Assembly: GCA_041686855.1 (NCBI GenBank)
Contig: JAWLDA010000003.1
Location: 124,001-188,000, forward strand
Direction of reading: 5' to 3'
Source of the DNA: JAWLDA01 sp041686855
Lineage (GTDB): Bacteria; Bacillota; Limnochordia; DTU080; RSA5
DNA: 64,000 nt
Shown here piece by piece: positions 27,088 to 35,537 of the stretch. The notes below the pieces were generated by a model. That model saw only the letters and a list, made by a program, of their open reading frames with translations. It had not been told where the DNA came from and did no database searches. Both the position numbers and the translations under genes were made by a program. Position 1 is the stretch's first letter, and each line of letters begins with the position of its first letter.

Positions 27088-27484
27088 ATGAAAGCGCTCT
27101 GCAAGGCGTGCGCAAAGCCCAGATTGAGCTGGGCTCCTCGGTCGGAGTGATCGGAGCAGGAATGATCGGTCTCTTCGCGACCCAGTTCGCACGACTCTCG
27201 GGCGCGTACCCCCTCGTTGTAACGGATCTAAGCGAAGCACGTCGGTCGAGAGCCGAAACGATTTGGAGCTCACAACCGTGTCCGACCGAGCGACCAGTCG
27301 TATCGAGGCATGTGGACAACGAAGGACGACATCAATCTGATCCTCACCTTATTGAGGGATCAGTGCTTCACGGTGGAGGACTTGATCACCGACGAAGTGA
27401 GCCCTGAGGAAGTGCCGGGTGTGTTTCAACGTCTCGTGCGTCGAGACGAGTCGATGCTCGGATGTATAATTAGGTGGAATTTAC
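27088..27484 (+). pseudogene. Deleted and frameshifted zinc-binding alcohol dehydrogenase
   Basis: The ATG at 27088 follows GGAGGGAG but gives only a few residues. A +1 frame then gives GVRKAQIELGSSVGVIGAGM and IGLFATQFARLSGAYPLVVT (NAD-binding fold). Another frame gives MWTTKDDINLILTLLRDQCF and DLITDEVSPEEVPGVFQRLV, the family C-terminus. The N-terminal zinc domain and part of the Rossmann fold are missing. Confidence 0.75.
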
Positions 27485-27502
27485 GAATTCGGTCAAGACG
27501 CG

Positions 27503-27542
27503 GCGACCACCGGACTGGCACCACGGCCTTTCCGGTGGTCGC
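27503..27542. terminator. 12-bp perfect hairpin between convergent units
   Basis: GCGACCACCGGA (27503-27514) is perfectly complementary to TCCGGTGGTCGC (27531-27542) around a 16-base loop. It lies between the decayed dehydrogenase and the convergent solute-binding protein gene. There is no U tract on either strand, so termination efficiency is uncertain. Confidence 0.6.
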
Positions 27543-27591
27543 TTCGCTTCGTGAACGGTTCAACGATTTCCTAACGAGCAGGTGTTAATAC

Positions 27592-28842
27592 TTATCTTTT
27601 GTAGACGTCGGCGAGGATTGCTGAGACACGTTGATGCGCGTTGGTGAGGGCCTGCTGGGCGGAGATTTCTCCGGTCCACAAAGGCGCGAGCTCCTGCGTG
27701 ATCGCCACCCGGTAATCGCCCCAAACGGCATTCTCAATCAGCGTGTCTGCAAACTCGTAGCTTTCGAGGAAGGCCACTCGATTCTCGGGTGGGCCAGGAG
27801 CCGCCAAGAAACTCGGGCTCACATTCCGATTTACGAGGACCCCGGAACCGGTTGCCATGCGAACGAGCTGCGCTTCCTCACCAATTTGGTGCTTGATCCA
27901 CCGCCAAGCAGCCTCCTGGGCTTCCGGCGACGACGCCCCATTAATCACCCACACGTTAGGGACTGCGGTGGTAAAGCGGTTGCCGGACGGGGACTTAGGA
28001 ACGAGAGCGACGTCGTATGTGTCCATGCCGGCGTTTTGCAACGACAGGTTGCGCGAATAGATATGGAACTCCATGGAGATCGTTCCGGTGGCCATGTTGT
28101 ACCCGCTGCAGCCGCCGGGCATCGGCGTAACCTGCTTCTCGTGAATCAGACTGCGCATGTAGTCGAAGGCATCGACCGTCTTGGGATCGTTGAGCCTCGA
28201 CTCGGTACGGTCTTCGCTAAGAATCTGCGCGCCGAGCAGGCGAGGCCAAAGCATCCAGCCCGTGGTAATATAGCTCTGCTGCAGATTCATCCCATATTGC
28301 ACCGGACACTCTGGGCCGGGGATCGTTAGCTTTTGAGCGGCGTCAACGAGGTCATCGGTCGTCCAGTTGCTGTCAGGGAAGGGGATACCGCGACTCGGTA
28401 GGTGAGCCGTGTTATAAAAGAGGGCTGTCACCTGAAAGTCGCTGGGAATGCCCGTCCATTCACCTGTGAGGGGATCCTGGGCCGCGTGTAAAAAGAAGTA
28501 GTTGCTCAGGTCGAGATCTCTCTCGACGAAACGCGTCAGGTCTGCCGTCACCCCATCGTGACGCCATCCGAGCGCGCGCCCGGCCTCACCATACCAGACG
28601 TCAGGGGCGGTCCCTGTCGCGAGCATGGCCGGCAGCTTGTCAAAGAAGTCACCCCAGGCGACCCGAAGCTCCTCGACTTCAAGATCCGGATTTGCTTCGC
28701 GGAACATCTCCGTCACCGCGGGATCATGTAGATCCGTGGTCCCGGGTAGTCCGATCGTCACTTTGGTCTTACCCATTGCCGGTGTCGCTAGAAGCAACGC
28801 CACTAGCAACACTGCGAGTCCAACCATACGGTACTTCAACAT
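27592..28842 (-). CDS. ABC transporter extracellular solute-binding protein (family 1, sugar type)
   Basis: The 416-aa protein starts with a signal peptide (MLKYRMVGLAVLLVALLLAT, then PAMG) and has no lipobox cysteine at the cleavage region. The mature part has the family-1 pattern: MFREANPDLEVE, LATGTAPDVWYGEAG, a late EAAWRWIKHQIGEE, and LWTGEISAQQALTNAHQRV at the C-terminus. It should capture a sugar outside the cytoplasmic membrane for an ABC importer. No permease or ATPase gene is adjacent. Confidence 0.88.
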   Translation of the reverse strand: MLKYRMVGLAVLLVALLLATPAMGKTKVTIGLPGTTDLHDPAVTEMFREANPDLEVEELRVAWGDFFDKLPAMLATGTAPDVWYGEAGRALGWRHDGVTADLTRFVERDLDLSNYFFLHAAQDPLTGEWTGIPSDFQVTALFYNTAHLPSRGIPFPDSNWTTDDLVDAAQKLTIPGPECPVQYGMNLQQSYITTGWMLWPRLLGAQILSEDRTESRLNDPKTVDAFDYMRSLIHEKQVTPMPGGCSGYNMATGTISMEFHIYSRNLSLQNAGMDTYDVALVPKSPSGNRFTTAVPNVWVINGASSPEAQEAAWRWIKHQIGEEAQLVRMATGSGVLVNRNVSPSFLAAPGPPENRVAFLESYEFADTLIENAVWGDYRVAITQELAPLWTGEISAQQALTNAHQRVSAILADVYKR

Positions 28843-28939
28843 TTTCTAAACCCCCTAACTGTTCTCTCTGATGGTGAATTACGGGACGCATCATTAAATT
28901 CCTGTTGCAATCAACTTTTTGATTGGTGATTGAGACCAC

Positions 28940-28968
28940 TTGACAGTGGTGAGAGGCGTAGTTACCAT
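28940..28968 (+). promoter_or_regulatory. Promoter of the trpS leader
   Basis: A perfect TTGACA (28940-28945) lies 17 bases before TACCAT (28963-28968, 4 of 6 to consensus). Transcription would start near 28975, just before a GAAC-loop hairpin (28988-29007) and the T-box leader. Confidence 0.6.
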
Positions 28969-29014
28969 GTTCACAAGAGAACCTCATCGGCCAACGAACG
29001 TTGGCCGGCAAAAG

Positions 29015-29300
29015 TGTTGACTGGGAAGAGTAGCCTCATCTCCAAAGTGATAGAGAGCCGGTGACGGTGGAAATCCGGTACGGCGGAATGAGGTGAATGG
29101 CCCCACGAGCTTCAGACCGAAAGTGCCACCTGGCGCGAGTAGTCGCTGACGGAGCTCCCGCCGTTATAAGGGAGGGGGTATCGGTTGCCACCCGGGTAAC
29201 CCGTACCTTTCATCAAGAGTGGGTCAATGCACATTGACCAATTTGGGTGGCACCGCGAGTCGCACCTCGTCCCATGCGTTTGGGACGGGGTTTTTTTATT
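29015..29300 (+). promoter_or_regulatory. T-box riboswitch (tRNA-Trp-sensing leader) of trpS
   Basis: Stem I carries the AG-bulge/distal-loop pattern (AGAGAGCCGGTGACGGTGG, then AAATCCGG). The conserved T-box sequence GGGTGGCACCGCGAG is at 29245-29259. The intrinsic terminator pairs 29265-29274 with 29281-29290, followed by seven T. A TGG at 29098-29100, in the 3' side of stem I, is the likely specifier codon and agrees with the downstream gene. Uncharged tRNA-Trp should stabilise the antiterminator and raise trpS expression. The stretch 28843-29338 has no protein-coding gene. Confidence 0.92.
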
Positions 29301-29338
29301 GAGTGCATACATCGATAATTGGTAAGGGAGCGAGTTTT

Positions 29339-30349
29339 ATGGAGCGAATCTTTTCAGGCATCAAGCCTAGCGGCGACCTCACGCTAGGGAATTACCTGGG
29401 GGCGATCCGAAATTTTGTTAAACTACAACACGAGGCGGACTCTCTCTTTTGTGTGGTGGACCTGCATGCGTTAACGGTACCCCAGAATCCCGAACTGGTG
29501 ACCAAGCGGAGTTTGGACATCGCTAGATTGTTCGTCGCGTCAGGTATTGATCCCGACGTCTCGACCCTCTTTGTTCAAAGCCACGTCCCGGCTCACAGTG
29601 AACTCGGGTGGCTACTGGGGTGCAGCACATACTTTGGTGAATTGAGACGGATGACGCAGTTTAAAGACCTGGCAGCGGAGAACGCCAACGTCTCTGCCGG
29701 TCTCTTTACCTACCCCGTCCTGATGGCCGCTGACATCCTGCTCTACGAGACTGACCGGGTACCGGTGGGCGACGATCAAAAGCAACATCTCGAACTTGCC
29801 CGAAATATCGCGGAGCGGGTGAACAATCGCTTTGGTGAGCTCTTTAAGGTGCCCGAGCCGTATATCCCGCCGCGTAGCCAGGGTGGACGTATTATGCGTC
29901 TGGACGATCCTACGGTCAAGATGGGGAAGTCAAATGAGGATCCGAAGGGCTCCATCGAGATTCTTGATACGCCTAACGAGATCTCTCGCAAGATCCGCTC
30001 GGCGGTGACGGACTCTGGCCGTGAGGTGCGCTACGATGAGATTGAGAAGCCGGCGGTCTCAAATCTTATGGTGATCTTCTCGCTTTGTTCCGGCGAATCC
30101 ATGGAAGCGATAGAGGAGCGGTACGGTTCCCGAGGATACGGTGACTTCAAGCGGGACTTGGCCGACCGTGTCATCGACACATTACGTCCGATTCAGGAGC
30201 GATTTCGCGAGCTTGAAGAGACGGGGAGTATCGAAGCGATTCTTGAGCAAGGACGAGCGCAGGCCCACGAGATCGCCGTTCGGACACTTACGCGTTACCA
30301 AGAGGTTGTCGGTCTCGTTCCAAGAGCGGAGTTTGCCCCGCGCAGCTAA
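29339..30349 (+). CDS. trpS: Tryptophanyl-tRNA synthetase
   Basis: This class I aminoacyl-tRNA synthetase charges tRNA-Trp. It has the HIGH-equivalent GDLTLGNYLGA near residue 11, the KMSKS-equivalent KMGKSNEDPKGSI and the family motif DLHALT. At 336 aa from ATG 29339 (GGGAGCGAG upstream) it has the standard bacterial length. It is controlled by the T-box leader described above. Confidence 0.97.
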   Translation: MERIFSGIKPSGDLTLGNYLGAIRNFVKLQHEADSLFCVVDLHALTVPQNPELVTKRSLDIARLFVASGIDPDVSTLFVQSHVPAHSELGWLLGCSTYFGELRRMTQFKDLAAENANVSAGLFTYPVLMAADILLYETDRVPVGDDQKQHLELARNIAERVNNRFGELFKVPEPYIPPRSQGGRIMRLDDPTVKMGKSNEDPKGSIEILDTPNEISRKIRSAVTDSGREVRYDEIEKPAVSNLMVIFSLCSGESMEAIEERYGSRGYGDFKRDLADRVIDTLRPIQERFRELEETGSIEAILEQGRAQAHEIAVRTLTRYQEVVGLVPRAEFAPRS

Positions 30350-30376
30350 GGGGAGGAAGTTATTGGTTCAACGTGA

Positions 30377-30403
30377 GCAGCGCCCGGAGTCTCCGGGCGC
30401 TGC
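30377..30403. terminator. Palindromic hairpin between convergent trpS and ilvD
   Basis: GCAGCGCCCGGAG and CTCCGGGCGCTGC form a nearly perfect 27-base palindrome between two converging genes. There is no T tract. It probably acts as a bidirectional transcription barrier. Confidence 0.55.
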
Positions 30404-30424
30404 CGATGAACGCCGAGTCTCTTG

Positions 30425-32263
30425 TCAGTCGAAGTCTACGTGACGGACGGCGCCTTTAGCGGCGCTTGTGGCCATAGAAGCATACGCTTTGAGCGCCTTA
30501 CTCACTTTGCGCTCTCTGGGCGCGGCGGGCTTCCAACCTATTTGGTCCTGCTGGGCCCGACGCTGTTTGAGCGTCTCGTCATCGACCGCGAGGTGGATGC
30601 GGCGGTTCGGAATGTCTATCTCGATGGTGTCGTCTTCTTGGACCAATCCGATCGTACCGCCCTCGGCCGCCTCCGGGGAGACGTGACCGATTGAGAGTCC
30701 CGACGAACCGCCGGAGAAGCGCCCATCTGTTACGAGCGCGCACACTTTGCCCAGACCCATGGACTTGAGGTAACTCGTGGGGTAGAGCATCTCCTGCATG
30801 CCCGGACCGCCTCTGGGGCCCTCATACCGAATGAGCACTACATCGCCCGGTTTCACCTTGTTTGAGAGGATGCCGCTTACCGCGGCGTCTTGACTCTCAA
30901 AGATGCGCGCCGGACCTGAGAAGGTGAGGATCGATTCGTCAACACCTGCCGTCTTAACGATGCAGCCGTCTTTGGCAAGATTTCCATAGAGGACGGCAAG
31001 GCCGCCATCCTGCGAGTAAGCATGCTCCTTATTGCGGATCACGCCGCGGGAGCGGTCCAGATCGAGTGAGTCCCAACGACGGTCCTGGCTAAAGGCAACC
31101 TGGGTCGGCACACCGCCCGGCGCAGCCCGGTAAAACTCGTGAACCTCTTCGCTCTGGGTACGCGTTACATCCCACTTCTCAAGCGCTTCGGCCATGCTTT
31201 CGGAGTGAACCGTGCCGACTGACGTATCGACGAGGCCGGCGCGTTCGAGTTCGCCCAGGATCGCCATGATGCCGCCGGCGCGGTGGACGTCCTCCATATG
31301 CACGTCCGGCACGGCCGGCGCCACTTTACACAAGACCGGAACGCGACGTGAGAGCCTGTCGATATCGTCCATGGTGAAATCAACCTCTGCTTCGTGCGCA
31401 GCCGCGAGAAGGTGAAGCACCGTATTGGTTGAGCCGCCCATCGCAATGTCAAGGGTCATTGCATTCTCAAAGGCGGTTAACGTGGCGATAGAGCGGGGGA
31501 GTACTCGTTCGTCGTCCTGCTCGTAGTAGCGGCGGCAGAGGTCGACGACGAGCCTGCCGGCCTCGAGGAAGAGCCGTTCGCGGTCGGCGTGAGTTGCCAA
31601 GGTCGAACCGTTACCAGGGAGTGAGAGACCGAGCGCTTCGGTCAGACAGTTCATCGAGTTTGCTGTGAACATGCCGGAGCATGAGCCACACGTCGGGCAG
31701 GCGGAGCGCTCAATGGTCAATACTGCTTCATCGGAGACGTTTTGGTCAGCCGCGGCGACCATGGCGTCCACGAGGTCTAGCGACCTGTTCTCGCCATCCA
31801 ACAAAACCTTGCCGGCTTCCATGGGCCCGCCGGAGACGAAGACGACGGGAATGTTTACTCGGAGGGCGGCCATCAACATACCGGGCGTTATTTTGTCGCA
31901 GTTGGAGATGCATACCATGGCGTCCGCACAGTGCGCGTTCACCATGTACTCCACGGAATCGGCGATGATCTCCCGGGACGGCAGGGAGTAGAGCATGCCG
32001 TCGTGTCCCATCGCGATACCGTCATCGACGGCGATGGTGTTGAACTCCTTGGCAACGCCGCCCGCCCGCTCGATTTCACGAGCGACGAGTTGGCCGAGAT
32101 CCTTTAGATGGACGTGGCCTGGGACGAATTGAGTGAAGGAGTTGACGACGGCAATGATCGGTTTGCCGAAGTCCGAGTCCTTCATGCCGGTAGCGCGCCA
32201 CAATCCCCGCGCGCCGGCCATGTTACGACCGTGCGTGGTCGTGCGTGAACGGTAAGTGGGCAT
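30425..32263 (-). CDS. ilvD: Dihydroxy-acid dehydratase
   Basis: It dehydrates 2,3-dihydroxy-3-methylbutanoate and its homologue in valine, isoleucine and leucine synthesis. The Fe-S cysteine motifs CISNCDKITPGM and CPTCGSCSGMFTANSMNCLT are intact, as are GGSTNTVLH and the C-terminal TDGRFSGGSSGLSIGHVSPE. At 612 aa it belongs to the long (E. coli-like) form. AGGAGG precedes the ATG. No other ilv gene is nearby, so it is a stand-alone pathway gene here. Confidence 0.97.
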   Translation of the reverse strand: MPTYRSRTTTHGRNMAGARGLWRATGMKDSDFGKPIIAVVNSFTQFVPGHVHLKDLGQLVAREIERAGGVAKEFNTIAVDDGIAMGHDGMLYSLPSREIIADSVEYMVNAHCADAMVCISNCDKITPGMLMAALRVNIPVVFVSGGPMEAGKVLLDGENRSLDLVDAMVAAADQNVSDEAVLTIERSACPTCGSCSGMFTANSMNCLTEALGLSLPGNGSTLATHADRERLFLEAGRLVVDLCRRYYEQDDERVLPRSIATLTAFENAMTLDIAMGGSTNTVLHLLAAAHEAEVDFTMDDIDRLSRRVPVLCKVAPAVPDVHMEDVHRAGGIMAILGELERAGLVDTSVGTVHSESMAEALEKWDVTRTQSEEVHEFYRAAPGGVPTQVAFSQDRRWDSLDLDRSRGVIRNKEHAYSQDGGLAVLYGNLAKDGCIVKTAGVDESILTFSGPARIFESQDAAVSGILSNKVKPGDVVLIRYEGPRGGPGMQEMLYPTSYLKSMGLGKVCALVTDGRFSGGSSGLSIGHVSPEAAEGGTIGLVQEDDTIEIDIPNRRIHLAVDDETLKQRRAQQDQIGWKPAAPRERKVSKALKAYASMATSAAKGAVRHVDFD

Positions 32264-32400
32264 ATGTCACAACCTCCTGGAATCTCACCGGTCTAGACCG
32301 GGCGAGTAGAGCGGTCGATTGAAAGTGACAATGCCCAAGAGTTTGGCGTTAGCTGCCGGGACTCCTGCAAGGCCGCACCAGCAATGGCTGTTCCTCTGCT

Positions 32401-32658
32401 TTAGGGGCGATTCTTTTCGCGGCGTTGGTTTCGCTTTTGGTCTTCGTCTTTCGCTTCGGGCTGAGCCTGTTGCTGAAGATGCTCCTTGCCACGTTCCTCA
32501 TCGACCAAGAGTTGCTGCTGGAAGCCGTGATCAAGTGCATTTTGCCGCAATTCGCCCTGCAACTCTCCAAACGCGTCTCCATCGTGGAGTTCGCTTACTT
32601 GGCCGTTCTTGTTGGCACGCTTATGCTTTGCAGAATCCCTGCGATCATCGGTTGGCAT
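32401..32658 (-). CDS. Small hydrophilic Gln/Lys/Glu-rich protein
   Basis: The 85-aa protein starts at ATG 32658, with AAAGGAGG 7 bases upstream; an ATG 6 bases earlier is too close to that site. It begins MPTDDRRDSAKHKRANKNGQ and ends KRNQRREKNRP. The composition is almost wholly polar, with no hydrophobic core or cysteine, so it is probably disordered or extended-helical. It resembles small spore-associated or nucleic-acid-associated proteins in character only. The opposite strand carries a long hydrophobic frame with no ribosome-binding site. Confidence 0.5.
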   Translation of the reverse strand: MPTDDRRDSAKHKRANKNGQVSELHDGDAFGELQGELRQNALDHGFQQQLLVDEERGKEHLQQQAQPEAKDEDQKRNQRREKNRP

Positions 32659-32699
32659 ATCCATTCCTCCTTTAGGGGTAGTATGCTCAGCGAATGCCC

Positions 32700-33224
32700 T
32701 CACTCCTCACCGTCGTAGTAATCTGTCTCGTTCATCCGAAACCACTTGCGTTGAGGTTTAATCATCCACTTGTTGGAGTGTGGGTAATGGATGATGTCAC
32801 TCCTAGGGTTGTTGGCGATGACGTAAAAGCACAGGTCTGTGTCCCCGACGTTGGAGACTTGGTGCACCACTCCGGGAGGGCAGAGGATGTGATCCCCTGA
32901 GTTGACGCGGACCCGTTCGTCGTCCATGTAGATCTCACATGTGCCTGCGGTTACGAGGTAGTACTCCCATGTGGTCGTGTGCGCGTGCGCTGGGTAGTTC
33001 GCAGCGCCTGGGGGGATCCGCACTTGAGCCACATCAAACGGGTGTCCGCCGCCCCACTCACCAACGTCCTTCTTCCCACCCAATCTGAGCGAGAGATTGC
33101 GCTGGGATAACTGATAGCGTCCACCCGGAGAGCGGCGCTCTTCCCACGTGACATCAGACTCGTTGATCCGCATGACCTGCTTCGTCTCGCTTGTTTCTGA
33201 CGTTTCACGGCTCAATTTAACCAT
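32700..33224 (-). CDS. Cupin domain protein
   Basis: The 174-aa protein has a single cupin barrel: HAHTTTWEYYLVTAGTCEIY gives the first motif with its His and Glu ligands, and GDHILCPPGVVHQV the second. Metal ligands (two His, Glu, His) are conserved. Its start directly follows the stop of the upstream MerB-like gene (TGA then ATG), so translation is likely coupled. The substrate is unknown. A later ATG (MRINESDV) is possible. Confidence 0.82.
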   Translation of the reverse strand: MVKLSRETSETSETKQVMRINESDVTWEERRSPGGRYQLSQRNLSLRLGGKKDVGEWGGGHPFDVAQVRIPPGAANYPAHAHTTTWEYYLVTAGTCEIYMDDERVRVNSGDHILCPPGVVHQVSNVGDTDLCFYVIANNPRSDIIHYPHSNKWMIKPQRKWFRMNETDYYDGEE

Positions 33225-33761
33225 TCACCTCACTAGGTTTGGATGTGGGCTTATGTCCGAATCCAGCGAATCGTAGTAGCGTAGACGCTCAGCTATCGTG
33301 ATTATGCTCACAGCCTCCTCGCCCCCAGGGGGAATGAGGGACGAGCTCAAGAAACAGTGTGAGCGGTGCCGTCGTGGACGGACCCGGATGACGGTTCCGT
33401 TGCAGACGACGATCGAAAGGCGACGCGCGCAGGATGGACAAGGGGTCCTTAACGTGGCCGACTCATTTAGCTTTCGCAGAAGCTCCAGCGCGAGGTGTGG
33501 GCTGCGGGCGTACACACGATGCTTACCAAACTCGATCTCGTGAGTCGTTGGAACCAATGTAATTCCAAGGACCCCGTATATGCGTCGACCAAATCGGTCG
33601 ATCTCCAACTCACCGCGATCGGCAAGCCGTTCAACCTCTTTCCACAAATTAGCCGAGGATGCGTCGTTCCCTTGTAACGCCTCTGCCGTAAGGGCCCGGC
33701 CGCAAAAGAGGATGCTCCAGAGCGCCTGTGTCGCCACCCTTTCCCGATGTTGCGCGTCCAC
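33225..33761 (-). CDS. Alkylmercury lyase (MerB)-like domain protein
   Basis: The 178-aa protein begins with a winged-helix-like segment (residues ~10-55) and continues RRIYGVLGITLVPTTHEIEF, then KHRVYA and a cysteine pair CPSC. This follows the MerB plan in which GLTL..T...FEI..RLYAW precedes the first catalytic cysteine. The Trp and Asp of typical MerB are not obvious, and later cysteines occur at VVCNGT and HSHCF. Organomercurial cleavage is therefore doubtful. The pairing with a cupin and divergence from a LysR regulator suggest a regulated two-gene unit. Confidence 0.45.
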   Translation of the reverse strand: MDAQHRERVATQALWSILFCGRALTAEALQGNDASSANLWKEVERLADRGELEIDRFGRRIYGVLGITLVPTTHEIEFGKHRVYARSPHLALELLRKLNESATLRTPCPSCARRLSIVVCNGTVIRVRPRRHRSHCFLSSSLIPPGGEEAVSIITIAERLRYYDSLDSDISPHPNLVR

Positions 33762-33895
33762 GTACCGCAGCTCCCTTCATCGTAGAGGGTACATCGCGGG
33801 GGATAGGTCGTTCCCGCCAATCGGCGAGTCGCGACGTATACTCCTAGGGTAAGGCGTGTTGTATAATTTGTACAGCCGATACATTTGGTGGCAAT

Positions 33896-33912
33896 CATCG
33901 ATTTTATCGATG
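33896..33912. promoter_or_regulatory. Perfect palindrome abutting the LysR Shine-Dalgarno site
   Basis: CATCGAT-TTT-ATCGATG is a perfect 7-bp inverted repeat with a 3-bp spacer, ending at the GGGAGG before the LysR start. A TATAAT lies upstream at 33862-33867. It could be an operator for autoregulation or a small hairpin that modulates translation. Confidence 0.5.
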
Positions 33913-33923
33913 GGAGGTTCGTC

Positions 33924-34841
33924 GTGGAACTTCGCCAGTTAAACACGTTCTGCGTAGCTGCTGCAACGCTAAACTTCACACGTACTGCCGAACGGCTCAA
34001 CTACGCCCAGTCCAGTGTGACGGCTCAAATCCAATCACTTGAGACAGAGCTGGGCGTGCGACTCTTTGATCGACTCGGGAAGCGACTCCGACTCACCGAG
34101 GAAGGAGAGCGCTTTCAATCGTACGCCAGGCAGATTCTCCGACTCGCGGATGAAGCCCGTGTCGCTTTGGACCCAACCCAAGAGTTAAGAGGGAGGCTCA
34201 CGATCGGTTCGGTAGAGTCCTTATGCACCTACCGGTTGCCACCGTTGCTCCACGTCTTTCGAGAGCGGTATCCGAACGTCGAACTCATCCTACAGCCTGA
34301 CATGTGCCGAAATTTGCGGCGCGGCTTGGCTGAGGGAGAGTACGACGCCGCATTTATCCTCGACAAACCGATTCACAGTGCACGTCTCGTGGCGGAGCCG
34401 CTCGTGGAGGAGGAGTTGCTCGTACTGGCACACCCCGACAGTCCGTACGCAGCGTGTGTACTCCTTTCGCCTCACGATCTTGGTGAGGAACAGGTACTCC
34501 TTGTCACAGAGGCCGGATGCAGCTACCGCGCTCTATTCGAACGTTCTATCCATAGAGCTGGGATTAGCCCGCGAACCATCCTCGAGTTTGGCAGTGTAGA
34601 GGCGTTGAAACAGTGCGCGATGCTAGGAATGGGTATCACGTTCTTACCGAAGATGGCGGTGGCGGCCGAACTGAATACGGGGCGTCTGGTACCGATTCCC
34701 TGGAGTGAGAGACTTGGACCGATGGTGACTCAAATCGCATTGCATAAGGAAAAGTGGATCTCACCTGTCCTTACGGCCCTTATCGATACGGCCCGAGAAG
34801 TCCTCGGAACGCTTGGCGGCCAGTCGACCGATTCGGAGTGA
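33924..34841 (+). CDS. LysR family transcriptional regulator
   Basis: The 305-aa regulator starts at GTG 33924 with GGGAGG 6 bases upstream, giving the standard LysR N-terminus ELRQLNTFCVAAATLNFTRT. The HTH (AERLNYAQSSVTAQIQSLE) is followed by a full LysR substrate-binding domain (about residues 90-295). It is divergent from the MerB-like/cupin pair and probably controls it. The effector is unknown. The 2H phosphoesterase gene follows 6 bases later and may be co-transcribed. Confidence 0.93.
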   Translation: MELRQLNTFCVAAATLNFTRTAERLNYAQSSVTAQIQSLETELGVRLFDRLGKRLRLTEEGERFQSYARQILRLADEARVALDPTQELRGRLTIGSVESLCTYRLPPLLHVFRERYPNVELILQPDMCRNLRRGLAEGEYDAAFILDKPIHSARLVAEPLVEEELLVLAHPDSPYAACVLLSPHDLGEEQVLLVTEAGCSYRALFERSIHRAGISPRTILEFGSVEALKQCAMLGMGITFLPKMAVAAELNTGRLVPIPWSERLGPMVTQIALHKEKWISPVLTALIDTAREVLGTLGGQSTDSE

Positions 34842-34847
34842 GCGCGA

Positions 34848-35426
34848 GTGGGCAAACAAGCAGCGTATACAACGGAGGTATGGGCACTCCTCTTCCTTTC
34901 AAGGCGAGACAGCCAACGGATTCGGCGCTTCTTTGTACGGGAGATCGGGGTCAATCCGCAGTGCGTGCAGCGTAACCTTCATCTCACAGTATACCATGCT
35001 GCACGGAGGCTGCCCGGTCTTAAGCCTTTCTCCGAGCGTACCCGGGTCGTGCTCGCAGCCTCGGAGACTCGGTTTATGGTTATGGCGCCCGGAGGCGAGA
35101 ATCCGCGTCCAAACCTCGAGCCGGCGAGGCGTAAGGTCGGCATTCGTGTCCACCGGCAAAGCGAAGCCATGCGGGGGATAGAGGAGTTACGAGCTCGCCT
35201 CCTGCAATACGAGACAAGCGACGTGCTGGGTAAACGTAAGACGAGCACGCATCGCAGGAGCGCCTTTGGAGCCCGCAACTTCCAACCGCATGTCACACTC
35301 CTAAGACCGGGGAGCGGTATCGACCGCGATCTGACGAAGATCGGGACTCGCTTCCGCGAAGAGTTTGAGGCATTCACCTTTAACCGGTTTTTGGTGCAGA
35401 TCTCTCGGAGAGCGCGCAGACAGTGA
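34848..35426 (+). CDS. 2H phosphoesterase superfamily protein (2'-5' RNA ligase-like)
   Basis: This 192-aa protein contains the paired H-x-T motifs of the 2H superfamily: NLHLTVYHA (about residues 43-51) and FQPHVTLLRP (about residues 144-153). An opening hydrophobic strand (VWALLFLS) is also as expected. Such proteins hydrolyse or ligate 2'-5' linkages or cyclic phosphates in RNA and nucleotides. It is co-oriented with the LysR gene. Confidence 0.75.
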   Translation: MGKQAAYTTEVWALLFLSRRDSQRIRRFFVREIGVNPQCVQRNLHLTVYHAARRLPGLKPFSERTRVVLAASETRFMVMAPGGENPRPNLEPARRKVGIRVHRQSEAMRGIEELRARLLQYETSDVLGKRKTSTHRRSAFGARNFQPHVTLLRPGSGIDRDLTKIGTRFREEFEAFTFNRFLVQISRRARRQ

Positions 35427-35537
35427 GAGACAGGGGGGCAGCCTCTCTGCCTGAAGCATCAAGGAGCGCGCCGAAGTATTAGGGAAGAGACTTCAACAGG
35501 AAGACGGCGTCCAGCGAGCCGTTGCGCAGATCAAAGC

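Noticed and set aside
32425..32718. Hydrophobic plus-strand frame that looks like a membrane protein
   Set aside because: It is antisense to the polar minus-strand protein, which has AAAGGAGG; the hydrophobicity follows from the complementary codons.
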